Assembly (NCBI RefSeq): GCF_000426685.1
Contig: NZ_AUFV01000011.1
Location: forward strand, 62,001 to 126,000
From: Solimonas flava DSM 18980
GTDB taxonomy: Bacteria; Pseudomonadota; Gammaproteobacteria; Nevskiales; Nevskiaceae
DNA: 64,000 nt
Direction: 5' to 3'
Numbering within the stretch: the stretch's first letter is position 1; each line of letters starts with the position of its first letter. A program made the translations under genes and the position numbers. The notes under the pieces are model-generated. The model was not told the DNA's origin. It worked only from the letters and a program-made list of their open reading frames with translations, and made no database searches. Below are positions 48,132 to 57,641 of this stretch, one piece after another.

Positions 48132-48875
48132 ATGAAGAATTCGTTACGCATGCTGGCCCTCAGCGTCGCCGCCGTCGCGCTCATCGCCGGCTGCGCCAAG
48201 AAGGATGACAAGGCCGCCGCCGGCAATGCCGCGCTCGAAACCGACGCGCAGAAGTTCGGCTATGCGATCGGCGTCGATCTCGGCAAGTCGCTGCAGCCGG
48301 TCAAGGAAGACGTCGATCTCGCCGCGCTGAAGGCCGGCCTCGACGACGCCTTCGCCGGCACCGCGCCGAAGATGGACGACGCCGCGCGCGAAGAAATCAA
48401 GAACACGGTCGCCAAGAAGATGCAGGAGCGCCAGCTCAAGCAGCGCGAGGAGCAGGCGACGAAGAACAAGGAAGAAGGCCAGAAGTTCCTCGAGGAGAAC
48501 GGCAAGCGTGATGGCGTGAAGACCACCGCCTCGGGCCTGCAGTACGAAGTCATCACCGAAGGCAAGGGCGCCCATCCGAAGGCCACCGACACCGTCACCG
48601 TGCACTACAAGGGCACGCTGATCAACGGCGAGGAGTTCGACAGCTCCTACTCGCGCGGCCAGCCGGTCAGCTTCCCGCTCGGCAACGTGATCCCGGGCTG
48701 GACCGAAGGCGTGCAGCTGATGACGCCGGGCAGCAAGTACAAGTTCTACATCCCGTCCGACCTCGCCTACGGCGAGCGCGGCGCCGGCGTGAAGATCGGC
48801 CCGAATCAGGTCCTGATCTTCGAAGTCGAGCTGCTGTCGGTCGGCGAGCCGAAGGAAGACAAGTCCGCGAAGTAA
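48132..48875 (+). CDS. FKBP-type peptidyl-prolyl isomerase lipoprotein (FkpA/Mip-like)
   Basis: 247 residues. Lipoprotein signal MKNSLRMLALSVAAVALIAGC. A helical dimerisation domain follows (DAQKFGYAIGVDLGKSL; LKQREEQATKNKEEGQKFLE), then the FKBP domain with VTVHYKGTLINGEEFDSSY, VIPGWTEGVQLM and YGERGAG. It is a periplasmic folding helper. It follows plsB by 49 bp and is closed by a strong terminator. Confidence 0.95.
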   Translation: MKNSLRMLALSVAAVALIAGCAKKDDKAAAGNAALETDAQKFGYAIGVDLGKSLQPVKEDVDLAALKAGLDDAFAGTAPKMDDAAREEIKNTVAKKMQERQLKQREEQATKNKEEGQKFLEENGKRDGVKTTASGLQYEVITEGKGAHPKATDTVTVHYKGTLINGEEFDSSYSRGQPVSFPLGNVIPGWTEGVQLMTPGSKYKFYIPSDLAYGERGAGVKIGPNQVLIFEVELLSVGEPKEDKSAK

Positions 48876-48892
48876 GCCGGACCGGTCGTGAG

Positions 48893-48918
48893 AAAACGCC
48901 GCCTTCGGGCGGCGTTTT
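48893..48918 (+). terminator. intrinsic terminator after the FKBP gene
   Basis: AAAACGCCGCC and GGCGGCGTTTT pair around a TTCG loop, with a T-run on the plus strand. The remaining bases to 49108 contain no gene I can support. Confidence 0.92.
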
Positions 48919-49108
48919 CGTTTGTGGCCCGGCACCGGGAACGCCTGCTGCGCTCGCGTCCTGATCCGTCTTCCCGATTCCGCCTTGCGGCGAGTTCCTT
49001 TTCTTCGCCTACAGGCGCCTGCGGTCGGCGCCCAGGCCAAGAAAAGCCGGCGCGCGACGGTGCGCCATCAAAAGTCAGATCAAGCCGCGCACGCCGCGCA
49101 CCTCGGAC

Positions 49109-49573
49109 TCAGCGCGCGCGTGGCCCCGCCAGAAGCTTGCGCAGCCGCAGCCCGTCTCCGCCGTCGTCGTAATAGCCCGGCAGGCGTTGCCGCTCGGCGT
49201 AGCCGAGGCGCGCGTACAGCGCGCGCGCCGCGGCGTTGTCCTCGCGCACCTCCAGCGACACCGCATCGCATCCGCCTTCACGCGCGCCGCGCTCGGCCGC
49301 CTGCACCAGGCGACGGCCGAGACCGAGGCCGCGGGCGAGCGGATCGACGACCACCGAATAGATGCGGGCGACCGCACTGCCGCGTCGCGTCAGCAGGATC
49401 AGGGCGCCGACGATCCCGTGCGGCGGCGCATCGACGACCCAGACCCGTGCGCTCGGCACGCGCAGGAAACGCCGCACCGAGGCGCGCGACATGCGATCGC
49501 CCGGGAAATGGCGCTCGAGATCGAGCAGGCCGTCGACGTCGCCGACCCGCGCACGGCGCAGTCTCGGCTTCAC
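49109..49573 (-). CDS. GNAT-family acetyltransferase (RimI-like)
   Basis: 154 residues. The acetyl-CoA motif is VVDPLARGLGLGRRLVQAA (R/Q-x-x-G-x-G/A), followed by VSLEVREDNAAARALYARLGY, typical of RimI-like enzymes. The substrate is unknown. Its ATG overlaps the stop of the RimK-like gene by 4 bases, so the two are coupled. The pair may modify a peptide or protein N-terminus. Confidence 0.88.
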   Translation of the reverse strand: MKPRLRRARVGDVDGLLDLERHFPGDRMSRASVRRFLRVPSARVWVVDAPPHGIVGALILLTRRGSAVARIYSVVVDPLARGLGLGRRLVQAAERGAREGGCDAVSLEVREDNAAARALYARLGYAERQRLPGYYDDGGDGLRLRKLLAGPRAR

Positions 49574-51039
49574 CGCGCCTGCTCACGCGTGCGCTGTTCG
49601 AGGCGCTTGATGAAGTATTCCATCACCTTGCGGTACAGCGCTTCCTTGAGAACCAGATCCTCGACGCCGTGGTCGATGTTCGGGTTGTCGTTGACCTCGA
49701 TGACCTTGACCACCTTGCCGAACTGCTTGAGGTCGACGCCGTAGAGTCCGTTGCCGATCGCGCGCGCCGCCTGCAGCGCGACGTTGAGCACGGCCGCCGG
49801 CACGTCCTTGACGTCGAGCGTCTCGTGCCCGCCCTCGACGATGGCGCCGTTGCCGGCGCGCTTGACGACCTGCCAGTGGCCCTTGGCCATGAAGTAGCGG
49901 CAGGCGTACAGCGGCTGGCCGTCGAGCACGCCGATGCGCCAGTCGTATTCGGTCGGCTCGTAGGACTGCGCGATGATCAGATCCGAGCGTTCCAGCATTT
50001 CCGACGCCGCGCGGCGGAACTCGGATTCGGACTCGACCTTGATCACGCCTTTGGAGAACTGCGAGTCCGGCTGCTTGAGCACGCACGGGAAACCCAGCTC
50101 GCGCGCCACCTGCTTGAGGTTGCGCGAATGCAGCAGCACGGTATTCGGCTGCGGAATGCGCAGGCGCTCCATCAGCTGCGCGAGAAAGACCTTGTTGGCG
50201 GCACGCAGGATCGACAGCGGGTCGTCGACCACCACCAGCCCTTCGCGCGCGGCACGGCGCGCGAAGCGGTAGGTGTGGTGGTTGACCGCGGTCGTCTCGC
50301 GGATGAACAGCGCGTCGAACTCGGCGACGTGGCCGTAGTCGGACTTGTCGATGAACTCAACGTCGAAGCCCAGATCCTCGGCGGCGCGCTCGAAGGACTT
50401 CAGCGCACGCGCATTCGACGGCGGCTCCTTCTCGTCCTCGTTGACGAGGATCGCGAGGTCATAGCGCGAGGACTCGCGGCGCACGCGCAGCGGGCGGCGG
50501 CGGACGAAGTAATCCTGCGCGGCCTCGTAGAGGAAGGCGTGGTGCGAGCCCGGCACCTCGCCGAGCGCGATCGGCCCGAGCGTGTCGACCCGCCATTCGT
50601 CGCCGCGGTAGCTGAACTTGGCCTGCAGCAGCGGCGCCGGAAACTGGTTGAACAGCGCGCGCGCGAGACGCTCGTGACGCTTGGCCATCGAACGGCCGAA
50701 GTACACGTTCATCACGTATTCGGCCGAGCCGATGCGCGCCAGCGAATGCTGGATCAGCTCTTCGATCTCGTCATTGAGGATGCGCGGCGATTCGGCGAGC
50801 TTGAGATCCTGGATCGTCGTGATTTCCGGCAGCGGCTTGTGGCCGCGCGCGCCGGCGAGCAGGGAGACGTAGTAGCCGGTCGTCTGGTAACCGAACGAGC
50901 GGCACAGGTTGTAGACGCGCACCTTGCGCGCGCGCGTCAGGTCCTCATGCGTCAGGTAGTCCCAGGCGGTGACGACCTCGATGCCCGGAATGTTCAGCGG
51001 CCAGTCGCCGCGATGGTCGACAACGACGACGCCACTCAT
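49570..51039 (-). CDS. RimK-like ATP-grasp ligase with RLAN N-terminal domain
   Basis: 489 residues. The N-terminal part (VVVVDHRGDWPLNIPGIEVV ... YNLCRSFGYQTTGYYVSLLA) matches the RimK-like ATP-grasp N-terminal (RLAN) domain. The C-terminal ATP-grasp has VLKQPDSQFSKGVIKVE and KVIEVNDNPNIDHGVEDL with metal-binding Glu and Asn. Such enzymes ligate amino acids to a carboxylate. The substrate is unknown. It overlaps the GNAT gene downstream. Upstream, a GCGGCC-TTCA-GGCCGC hairpin followed by CTTTT (about 51109-51130 on the minus strand) lies in its leader. Confidence 0.88.
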   Translation of the reverse strand: MSGVVVVDHRGDWPLNIPGIEVVTAWDYLTHEDLTRARKVRVYNLCRSFGYQTTGYYVSLLAGARGHKPLPEITTIQDLKLAESPRILNDEIEELIQHSLARIGSAEYVMNVYFGRSMAKRHERLARALFNQFPAPLLQAKFSYRGDEWRVDTLGPIALGEVPGSHHAFLYEAAQDYFVRRRPLRVRRESSRYDLAILVNEDEKEPPSNARALKSFERAAEDLGFDVEFIDKSDYGHVAEFDALFIRETTAVNHHTYRFARRAAREGLVVVDDPLSILRAANKVFLAQLMERLRIPQPNTVLLHSRNLKQVARELGFPCVLKQPDSQFSKGVIKVESESEFRRAASEMLERSDLIIAQSYEPTEYDWRIGVLDGQPLYACRYFMAKGHWQVVKRAGNGAIVEGGHETLDVKDVPAAVLNVALQAARAIGNGLYGVDLKQFGKVVKVIEVNDNPNIDHGVEDLVLKEALYRKVMEYFIKRLEQRTREQAR

Positions 51040-51209
51040 GGCGCGTGGCGACGGGGCGCGCCGTCAGGCGGAGGTTCGGAAGGCACGTCGGGCATGGAAA
51101 AATGCAACGAAAAGGCGGCCTGAAGGCCGCGGCGCATGCTAGCACCGCGGCCCGCCGGAATCGACGCCGCATTTGCTACCCTCGCCGCCGTTTCGGGAGA
51201 CGTCACGTG

Positions 51210-52238
51210 ATGCACCGCGCACCGCTGTGGGCCTGGATGCTGGGACTGGTCGCCGCGCCGGCGCTGGCCGACGAGCTGCTGCTCGCGCGCCGGCTCGAGG
51301 CGCCGGCCTTCCTCGACGGCGGCGCCGCGCTGCAGCCGCGCCAGGCGCTGGCGGCCGGCAGCCTCGTCGAGACCGGCAGCAGCGGCCGCGTCAGCCTGCA
51401 GGCCGCCGGCGGCGGCACGCTGCTGCTCGGCGGCGACGGCCGGCTGCGCTTTACCGGCGGCGAGCCGCCGGACCCGCCGGGCCGCGCCGCGCTGCTGCGC
51501 CTGCAGCTCGAAGCCGGCGCCGTGCACGTCGATGCCCGCAAGCCCGACGGCGGCGCGCCCGGCGACATGCGCCTCGCGCAGCGCCATCTGCAGTCGCGCC
51601 TGTACGGCGCCGAAGCCTGGGCCGAAACCTCGGCGGCCGGCGACGAGCTGTGCCTGCTGGCCGGCGCCGCCGAGGTGCAGACGCCGGCCGGCCACGAGCG
51701 CCTCGACGAGCCCGGGGAATGCCTGCGCTGGACGGCGCGCGGCGGGCAGCGCCTCGGCGTCGCCGAGGTCGGCTCGCTGGCGCCGCGTCTGGCGCGCACC
51801 CGCTTCGCCGACGACTACGCGGCGCGCTACGCCGCCGAACAGGCGCAGCGCGACGGCAGTGCGCGGCCGTCGCTGGCGGAGCAGGCCGGCGCGACGCTGG
51901 TGGTGTCGGAAGTCGAAGCGACGGCAGTGCCCGCGGCACGCCCCGCGCCGCCGCCGGCCACAGCCCCCGCCGTGCGCGGCCCGACGCGCGGCGGCGAATG
52001 GCGGATCGTGCTGGCCTCGCTGCCGGATGCCGCGAGCGCGCAGCGCGCGACGCGGCAGTGGCGCGCGCGCGGCTACGCCGCCGACATGGTGCTGATGCGG
52101 GCCGACGGCAAGCCGGTCTATCGCGTGCTCGCCGGCCACCATGCGACGCGCGACGCGGCGCAGCGCTCGCTGGCCAAGGTCCGTCGCGATCCGCCGGCGC
52201 AGCAGGCCTGGATCGTGCGCGTGCCCGCCGGCGGCTGA
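51210..52238 (+). CDS. exported FecR-like/SPOR-domain protein
   Basis: 342 residues from the ATG at 51210 (MHRAPLWAWMLGLVAAPALA), behind GGGAGA. A FecR-like domain (LAAGSLVETGSSGRVSLQ, then LLLGGDGRLRFTG) lies in the first half. The last 75 residues (WRIVLASLPDAASAQRATRQ ... AWIVRVP) form a SPOR domain, which binds denuded glycan at the septum. A Pro/Ala linker joins them. Its role is inferred to be periplasmic cell-wall binding. It is convergent with the OYE gene, with 7 bp between stops. Confidence 0.75.
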   Translation: MHRAPLWAWMLGLVAAPALADELLLARRLEAPAFLDGGAALQPRQALAAGSLVETGSSGRVSLQAAGGGTLLLGGDGRLRFTGGEPPDPPGRAALLRLQLEAGAVHVDARKPDGGAPGDMRLAQRHLQSRLYGAEAWAETSAAGDELCLLAGAAEVQTPAGHERLDEPGECLRWTARGGQRLGVAEVGSLAPRLARTRFADDYAARYAAEQAQRDGSARPSLAEQAGATLVVSEVEATAVPAARPAPPPATAPAVRGPTRGGEWRIVLASLPDAASAQRATRQWRARGYAADMVLMRADGKPVYRVLAGHHATRDAAQRSLAKVRRDPPAQQAWIVRVPAGG

Positions 52239-52245
52239 GCCCGGC

Positions 52246-53310
52246 CTACCAGGCGCGCTGGTACTGGACCGGCGCCTCGATCTTCTGGCGCAGCTCGCCG
52301 GCGGCACGGCGCGGCCAGTACGGATCGCGCAGCAGCTCGCGCGCGAGCAGCACGACGTCGGCCTGGCCGGTTCGCACGATGTGGTCGGCCTGCGCCGGTG
52401 CCGTGATCAGGCCGACCGCGCCGGTGGCGACGCCGCAGCGGCGGCGGATCTCGGCAGCGAACGGCGTCTGGAAGCCCGGCCCGACCGGAATCTCGGCCTT
52501 CGGCAGCGTGCCGCCGCTGGACACGTCGATCAGATCGACGCCTTCGCCGCGGATCGCCTCGACCAGCGCGCAGGACTGCTCCAGATCCCAGCCGCCGTCG
52601 GCGGCCCAGTCGGTCGCCGAGATGCGCAGCCACAGCGGCAGGCGCTCCGGCCACACGCCGCGCACGGCGGCGATCACGCGGCGCAGCAGGCGGATGCGGT
52701 TGGCGAAGCTGCCGCCGTAGTCGTCGTCGCGGCGGTTCGACAGCGGCGACAGGAACTCGTGCAGCAGGTAGCCGTGCGCGCCGTGGATCTCGGCGAGTTC
52801 GAAGCCGGCATCGAGGGCGCGCCGCGCCGCCGCCGCGAACGCCTCGACCAGCGCATCGATGTCGGCGAGCGACATCGCCTGCGGCTCGATGCTGGCGGCG
52901 TCGAACGCGAGCGCCGACGGCGCGACCACCGGGCGCCAGCCCCCGTCCGCGGGCGCGACCGGCGCGCCGCCGTGCCACGGCGCGGCGACGCTGGCCTTGC
53001 GCCCGGCATGGGCGAGCTGCACGCCGGCGACGGCGCCGGCTTCGCGAATGAAGTGCGTGATCGGCGCCCAGGCCTGCGCCTGCGCCTCGTTCCACAGCCC
53101 GGTGTCGGCCGGCGAGATGCGGCCGCGCGCCTCGACCGCGGTCGCTTCGCTGATCACCAGCGCCGCACCGCCGACCGCGCGCGAACCCAGATGCACGAAA
53201 TGCCACTGGTTCGGCACGCCCTCGTCGGCCGAGTACTGGCACATCGGCGACACGACGATGCGGTTGCGCAGCGTGAGGGACCGCTGCGACAGCGGCGAGA
53301 ACAGGTTCAT
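52246..53310 (-). CDS. NADH:flavin oxidoreductase, old yellow enzyme family (YqjM/NamA type)
   Basis: 354 residues. LRNRIVVSPMCQYSADEG carries the Cys typical of the thermophilic-like/YqjM class; QLAHAGRKAS, EIHGAHGYLLHEFLSPLSN (His pair) and LLARELLRDPYWP (FMN) follow. It reduces activated C=C bonds or nitro compounds with FMN and NAD(P)H. The physiological substrate is unknown. It is probably a single-gene unit. Confidence 0.95.
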   Translation of the reverse strand: MNLFSPLSQRSLTLRNRIVVSPMCQYSADEGVPNQWHFVHLGSRAVGGAALVISEATAVEARGRISPADTGLWNEAQAQAWAPITHFIREAGAVAGVQLAHAGRKASVAAPWHGGAPVAPADGGWRPVVAPSALAFDAASIEPQAMSLADIDALVEAFAAAARRALDAGFELAEIHGAHGYLLHEFLSPLSNRRDDDYGGSFANRIRLLRRVIAAVRGVWPERLPLWLRISATDWAADGGWDLEQSCALVEAIRGEGVDLIDVSSGGTLPKAEIPVGPGFQTPFAAEIRRRCGVATGAVGLITAPAQADHIVRTGQADVVLLARELLRDPYWPRRAAGELRQKIEAPVQYQRAW

Positions 53311-53505
53311 GGGGGCTCCGGACCAAGGACGATGAAAGCGGCGATACCGCGCGCGGCACCGTCCGGCATCCTAGCGTCGCGGCGGCGACGGCACCACCGG
53401 ACGCGCGATTCACAGCGCGCGGACGCAGCGCAGACGGGACGAAATTTGCGTCCGGACCCGCAAGCTTTCTATGGTCCGTCCTTCACGCAAGGAAAACCGC
53501 CGCCC

Positions 53506-54795
53506 ATGCACCTGCCCCGTCTCAGCCTCGCCTGGCAAATTCTCATCGCGCTCGCGCTCGGCATCGTCGCCGGCAGCGTGCTGCACGAAATGGGCGGCCC
53601 GCGCGACTGGCTGATCACCAACATCCTGACGCCGGCCGGCCAGATCTTCATCCGGCTGATCAAGATGATCGTCGTGCCGATCGTCATCTCCTCGCTGATC
53701 GTCGGCATCGCCGGCGTCGGCGACGCCAAGAAGCTCGGCCGCATCGGCTTCAAGACCATCGTCTACTTCGAGGTGATCACCACCATCGCGATCCTCGTCG
53801 GCATGCTGTTCGCCGACCTGCTGCAGCCGGGCGTCGGGATCGACATGCAGCAGCTGACGACCGCCGACATCTCGCAGTACCAGAAGACGACCGAGGCCGT
53901 TCAGCACGGGCCGCACAGCCTGGTGACGACGATCCTCGGCCTGATCCCGGCCAACGTCTTCGAGGCGATCGCCAAGGGCGAGATCCTGCCGATCATCTTC
54001 TTTTCGGTGATGTTCGGCCTCGGCCTCGCGGCGCTTCCGGCCGAGCACCGCGATCCGCTGGTGCAGACCTTCCGCAGCGTCGCCGAAACCATGTTCAAGG
54101 TCACCCACATGGTGATGCGCTACGCGCCGGTCGGCGTGTTCGCGCTGATCGCGGTGACGGTGGCGACGTTCGGCTTCGCCTCGCTGCTGCCGCTGGCCAA
54201 GCTCGTCGTGCTGGTCTACGCCGCGGTGCTGTTCTTCGCGCTGGTCGTGCTCGGCGCGGTCGCGCGCCTGTTCGGCTTTCGCATCACGCGCCTGATCCGC
54301 CTGATCAAGGACGAACTGATCCTGGCGTACTCGACGGCGAGTTCGGAAACCGTGCTGCCGCGGATCATGGAGAAAATGCAGGCCTACGGCGCGCCGCAGC
54401 CGATCGCCAGCTTCGTGATCCCGACCGGCTATTCGTTCAACCTCGACGGCTCGACGCTCTACCAGAGCATCGCCGCGATCTTCCTCGCCCAGCTGTACGG
54501 CATCGACCTGACGCTGACGCAGCAGATCGTGCTGATCCTGACGCTGATGGTGACGTCGAAGGGCATCGCCGGCGTGCCCGGCGTTTCGTTCGTCGTGCTG
54601 CTGGCGACGCTCGGCAGCGTCGGCATCCCGCTCGAAGGCCTCGCCTTCATCGCCGGCGTCGACCGCATCCTCGACATGGCGCGCACGGCACTGAACGTGG
54701 TCGGCAACTCGCTCGCGGCGCTGGTCATCGCCAAATGGGAAGGCCAGTACGACGCCGAACGCGGCGCGCGCTACGCGGCGGCACAACTGGGCTGA
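53506..54795 (+). CDS. dicarboxylate/amino acid:cation symporter (DAACS family)
   Basis: 429 residues from the ATG at 53506 (MHLPRLSLAWQILIALALG). ASSETVLPRIM forms hairpin 1 and VIPTGYSFNLDGSTLYQSIA is the NMDG-like motif of the Glt/DctA family. About eight helices and two re-entrant loops. The substrate could be glutamate, aspartate or C4-dicarboxylate. A weak promoter (TTGCGT-N18-TATGGT, 53446-53475) precedes it. The ribosome site is poorly placed. Confidence 0.92.
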   Translation: MHLPRLSLAWQILIALALGIVAGSVLHEMGGPRDWLITNILTPAGQIFIRLIKMIVVPIVISSLIVGIAGVGDAKKLGRIGFKTIVYFEVITTIAILVGMLFADLLQPGVGIDMQQLTTADISQYQKTTEAVQHGPHSLVTTILGLIPANVFEAIAKGEILPIIFFSVMFGLGLAALPAEHRDPLVQTFRSVAETMFKVTHMVMRYAPVGVFALIAVTVATFGFASLLPLAKLVVLVYAAVLFFALVVLGAVARLFGFRITRLIRLIKDELILAYSTASSETVLPRIMEKMQAYGAPQPIASFVIPTGYSFNLDGSTLYQSIAAIFLAQLYGIDLTLTQQIVLILTLMVTSKGIAGVPGVSFVVLLATLGSVGIPLEGLAFIAGVDRILDMARTALNVVGNSLAALVIAKWEGQYDAERGARYAAAQLG

Positions 54796-54912
54796 GCCCG
54801 GCCACAGAGCGCTCGTCCGCCGTATCGCGGCTCGGCGTCACGACGGATCCACCGCAGCGCGCCGGGCGGGCCGGTCTCCGCGCGTCCCTCCGGGATGGCG
54901 ACAGCGCGCGAA

Positions 54913-55527
54913 TCAGCTGCCGCGCAGCAAGCTTGCCGCGATCGCCCACATCGTCAACGCGATGACGGCGTCGAGCACGCGCCAGGTCCGCGGCCGGCGG
55001 AACAGCGGCGCCAGCCGCGCCGCACCGTAGGCGAGGCCGTAGAACCACAGTGCCGAAACCGACGCGGCGCCGGCCGCGAATGCCGCGCGGGGCGTCGCCG
55101 CGTAGCGGCCGGCGAGTCCGCCAACCAGCAGCACAGTGTCGAGGTAGACGTGCGGATTCAGCCAGGTCAGCGCCAGCACGCCGGCGATGGCCTGCCGGCG
55201 CGTCAGCGGCGCCGCGCCACCGGCTTCGAGCGCCTGCGGCCGCAACGCGGCCCAGGCGCTGCGGCCGCCATAGACGACGAGGAACGCCGCGCCGATCCAG
55301 CGCACCGCCGTGACCAGCGCCGGATGCGCCTGCACCAACGTGCCGAAGCCGACGCAGCCGAGGCCGATCAGCAGCGCGTCGGAAACGAAGCAGATCGTCG
55401 CGATCACGAGTACATGCTCGCGAAGCAAACCCTGGCGCAGCACGAAGGCGTTCTGCGCGCCGATCGCGACGATCAGGCCGGCGCTCAGGCCGAACCCCTG
55501 CAGATAAGCCGACAGCAGGCTGTCCAC
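54913..55527 (-). CDS. argO: LysE/ArgO-type amino acid exporter
   Basis: 204 residues from a GTG at 55527, with AGGGGGCGAAC directly upstream. SAYLQGFGLSAGLIVAIGAQ and NAFVLRQGLLREHV are the LysE/ArgO signature. Six membrane helices. It exports basic amino acids such as arginine or lysine. It is downstream of typA, separated by a terminator. No regulator argP/lysG is adjacent. Confidence 0.92.
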   Translation of the reverse strand: MDSLLSAYLQGFGLSAGLIVAIGAQNAFVLRQGLLREHVLVIATICFVSDALLIGLGCVGFGTLVQAHPALVTAVRWIGAAFLVVYGGRSAWAALRPQALEAGGAAPLTRRQAIAGVLALTWLNPHVYLDTVLLVGGLAGRYAATPRAAFAAGAASVSALWFYGLAYGAARLAPLFRRPRTWRVLDAVIALTMWAIAASLLRGS

Positions 55528-55551
55528 GTTCGCCCCCTGGTTCGCACAACG

Positions 55552-55580
55552 AAAAAGGGGCGCATCGTCGATGCGCCCCT
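55552..55580 (-). terminator. intrinsic terminator of typA
   Basis: On the minus strand GGGGCGCAT and ATGCGCCCC pair around CGACG and are followed by TTTTT. It lies 21 bp beyond the typA stop and 25 bp before the argO start. Confidence 0.92.
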
Positions 55581-55600
55581 GCTGCAACGGTGACCGCGGA

Positions 55601-57436
55601 TCAGTCGTCGCGACCCGAGCGCTTGCGCTCGTGTTCCTTCAGGAACTTCTTGCGAATGCGGATCGAGGTCGGCGTCAGCTCGACGAGTTCGTCGTCGTTG
55701 ATGAATTCCAGCGCCGGTTCGAGCGCGAACTTCACGGCCGGCACCAGGATGACGTTCTCGTCCGAACCCGAGGCGCGCATGTTCGTCAGCTTCTTGCCCT
55801 TCAGCGGATTGACGACGAGGTCGTTGTCGCGCGAGTGGATGCCGACGATCTGGCCTTCGTACACCTCGTCACCCGGCTCGGCCATCATGCGGCCGCGATC
55901 CTGCAGGTTGAACAGCGAGTACGCGAGGCACTTGCCCATGTCCATCGAGATCATCACGCCGTTGCGACGCTGGCCGATGTCGGTCGCCTGCGTTTTCGGG
56001 CCGAAATGGTCGAAGTTGTGGAACAACAGGCCGGTGCCCGAGGTCATGGTCATGAACTGGGTCTGGAAGCCGATCAGGCCACGCGACGGCACGATGTACT
56101 CGAGACGCACGCGTCCCTTGCCGTCCGGCACCATGTTCTGCATCTTGCCGCCACGCTCGGCGAGGCCCTGAATGACGCCGCCCTGGCTGGATTCCTCGAC
56201 GTCGGCGACCAGGGTTTCGTACGGCTCGCAGATCTCGCCGTCGATTTCCTTGAGGATGACCTGCGGACGCGAGACGGCGATCTCGTAACCTTCGCGGCGC
56301 ATGTTCTCGAGCAGGATGCCGAGGTGCAGCAGGCCGCGGCCGGAAACGCGGAACTGGTCGCCCGTGCTCATCGGCTCGACGCGCAGCGCCACATTCGTCT
56401 TCAGCTCGCGCTGCAGACGCTCGCCGATCTGGCGCGAGGTGACGAACTTGCCTTCCTTGCCCGCGAACGGCGACTTGTTGACCTCGAAGATCATGCTCAT
56501 GGTCGGCTCGTCGACCTGCAGCGTCGGCAGCTGCTCCGGCACCTTGACGTCGCAGATCGTCTCGGAAATGCCGAGCTCTTCGATGCCGGTCACGGCGATG
56601 ATGTCGCCGGCCTGCGCTTCCGGAACCTCGACCTTGTCGAGACCCATGAAGCCGAGCACCTGCAGCACGCGGCCCTGACGGACCGAGCCGTCGCGGTTGA
56701 CGACCGCCACCGGCGTGTTGGTCTTGATGCGGCCGCGCTTGACGCGGCCGGTGCCGATCACGCCGACATAGCTCGAATAGGCGAGCGAGGTGACCTGCAT
56801 CTGGAACGGACCTTCCGGATCGACTTCCGGCACCGGCACCTTGTCGACGATGGTCTCGAACAGCGGCGTCATGTCGCCTTCGCGAATGTCGGCCGAGTGG
56901 CCCGCGTAGCCGTTGAGGCCGGAAGCGTAGATGAACGGAAAGTCGAGCTGCTTGTCGGTCGCGCCGAGGCGGTCGAACAGCTCGAAGACCTGGTCGACGA
57001 CCCAGTCCGGACGCGCGCCCGGACGATCGATCTTGTTCAGCACGACGATCGGGTTGAGGCCCATGTTGAAGGCCTTCTGCGTGACGAAGCGGGTCTGCGG
57101 CATCGGGCCGTCGACCGAATCGACCAGCAGCAGCACCGAATCGACCATCGACAGCACGCGCTCGACTTCGCCGCCGAAGTCGGCGTGTCCCGGCGTGTCG
57201 ACGATGTTGATGCGGTATTCGGTGCCGTTGCGCTTGTCGAGCCAGCGGATCGCCGTGTTCTTCGACAGGATGGTGATGCCGCGCTCGCGCTCGAGGTCGT
57301 TGGAGTCCATGACGCGCTCGCCGAGCTGTTCGCGGGCGTCGAGGGTTTGCGACTGCCGCAGCAGCTTGTCGACCAGCGTGGTCTTGCCATGGTCGACGTG
57401 GGCGATGATGGCGATATTGCGAAGATTCTGAATCAC
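55601..57436 (-). CDS. typA: ribosome-associated GTPase TypA/BipA
   Basis: 611 residues from a GTG at 57436 ([20 protein letters not shown]); no ATG lies nearby and the family length (about 605-615) supports this start. G1 [10 protein letters not shown]3 [11 protein letters not shown] and G4 [10 protein letters not shown] are intact. The C-terminal MNMP-like region ([30 protein letters not shown]) is typical. It assists ribosome assembly and stress adaptation. The ribosome site is weak. Confidence 0.97.
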   Translation of the reverse strand: MIQNLRNIAIIAHVDHGKTTLVDKLLRQSQTLDAREQLGERVMDSNDLERERGITILSKNTAIRWLDKRNGTEYRINIVDTPGHADFGGEVERVLSMVDSVLLLVDSVDGPMPQTRFVTQKAFNMGLNPIVVLNKIDRPGARPDWVVDQVFELFDRLGATDKQLDFPFIYASGLNGYAGHSADIREGDMTPLFETIVDKVPVPEVDPEGPFQMQVTSLAYSSYVGVIGTGRVKRGRIKTNTPVAVVNRDGSVRQGRVLQVLGFMGLDKVEVPEAQAGDIIAVTGIEELGISETICDVKVPEQLPTLQVDEPTMSMIFEVNKSPFAGKEGKFVTSRQIGERLQRELKTNVALRVEPMSTGDQFRVSGRGLLHLGILLENMRREGYEIAVSRPQVILKEIDGEICEPYETLVADVEESSQGGVIQGLAERGGKMQNMVPDGKGRVRLEYIVPSRGLIGFQTQFMTMTSGTGLLFHNFDHFGPKTQATDIGQRRNGVMISMDMGKCLAYSLFNLQDRGRMMAEPGDEVYEGQIVGIHSRDNDLVVNPLKGKKLTNMRASGSDENVILVPAVKFALEPALEFINDDELVELTPTSIRIRKKFLKEHERKRSGRDD

Positions 57437-57641
57437 GGATGCACCGAAAGCCGGAAAGTTTTCCGAAAAATGGGTCTTTAATTGCCGGGTTTCCAGCCCG
57501 GCTGCGCCAGCGGCCGGAACGGCCGAAACCGCCTGCGGCCAGCAAAAGGGGGTGAATTGTACGCGCCGGCCCATTGCAGCGATAGGGCAACAATTGCTCA
57601 CGGTGCTAGAATCGGCCGCTTCGTCCGACCGCAAGACCTGA

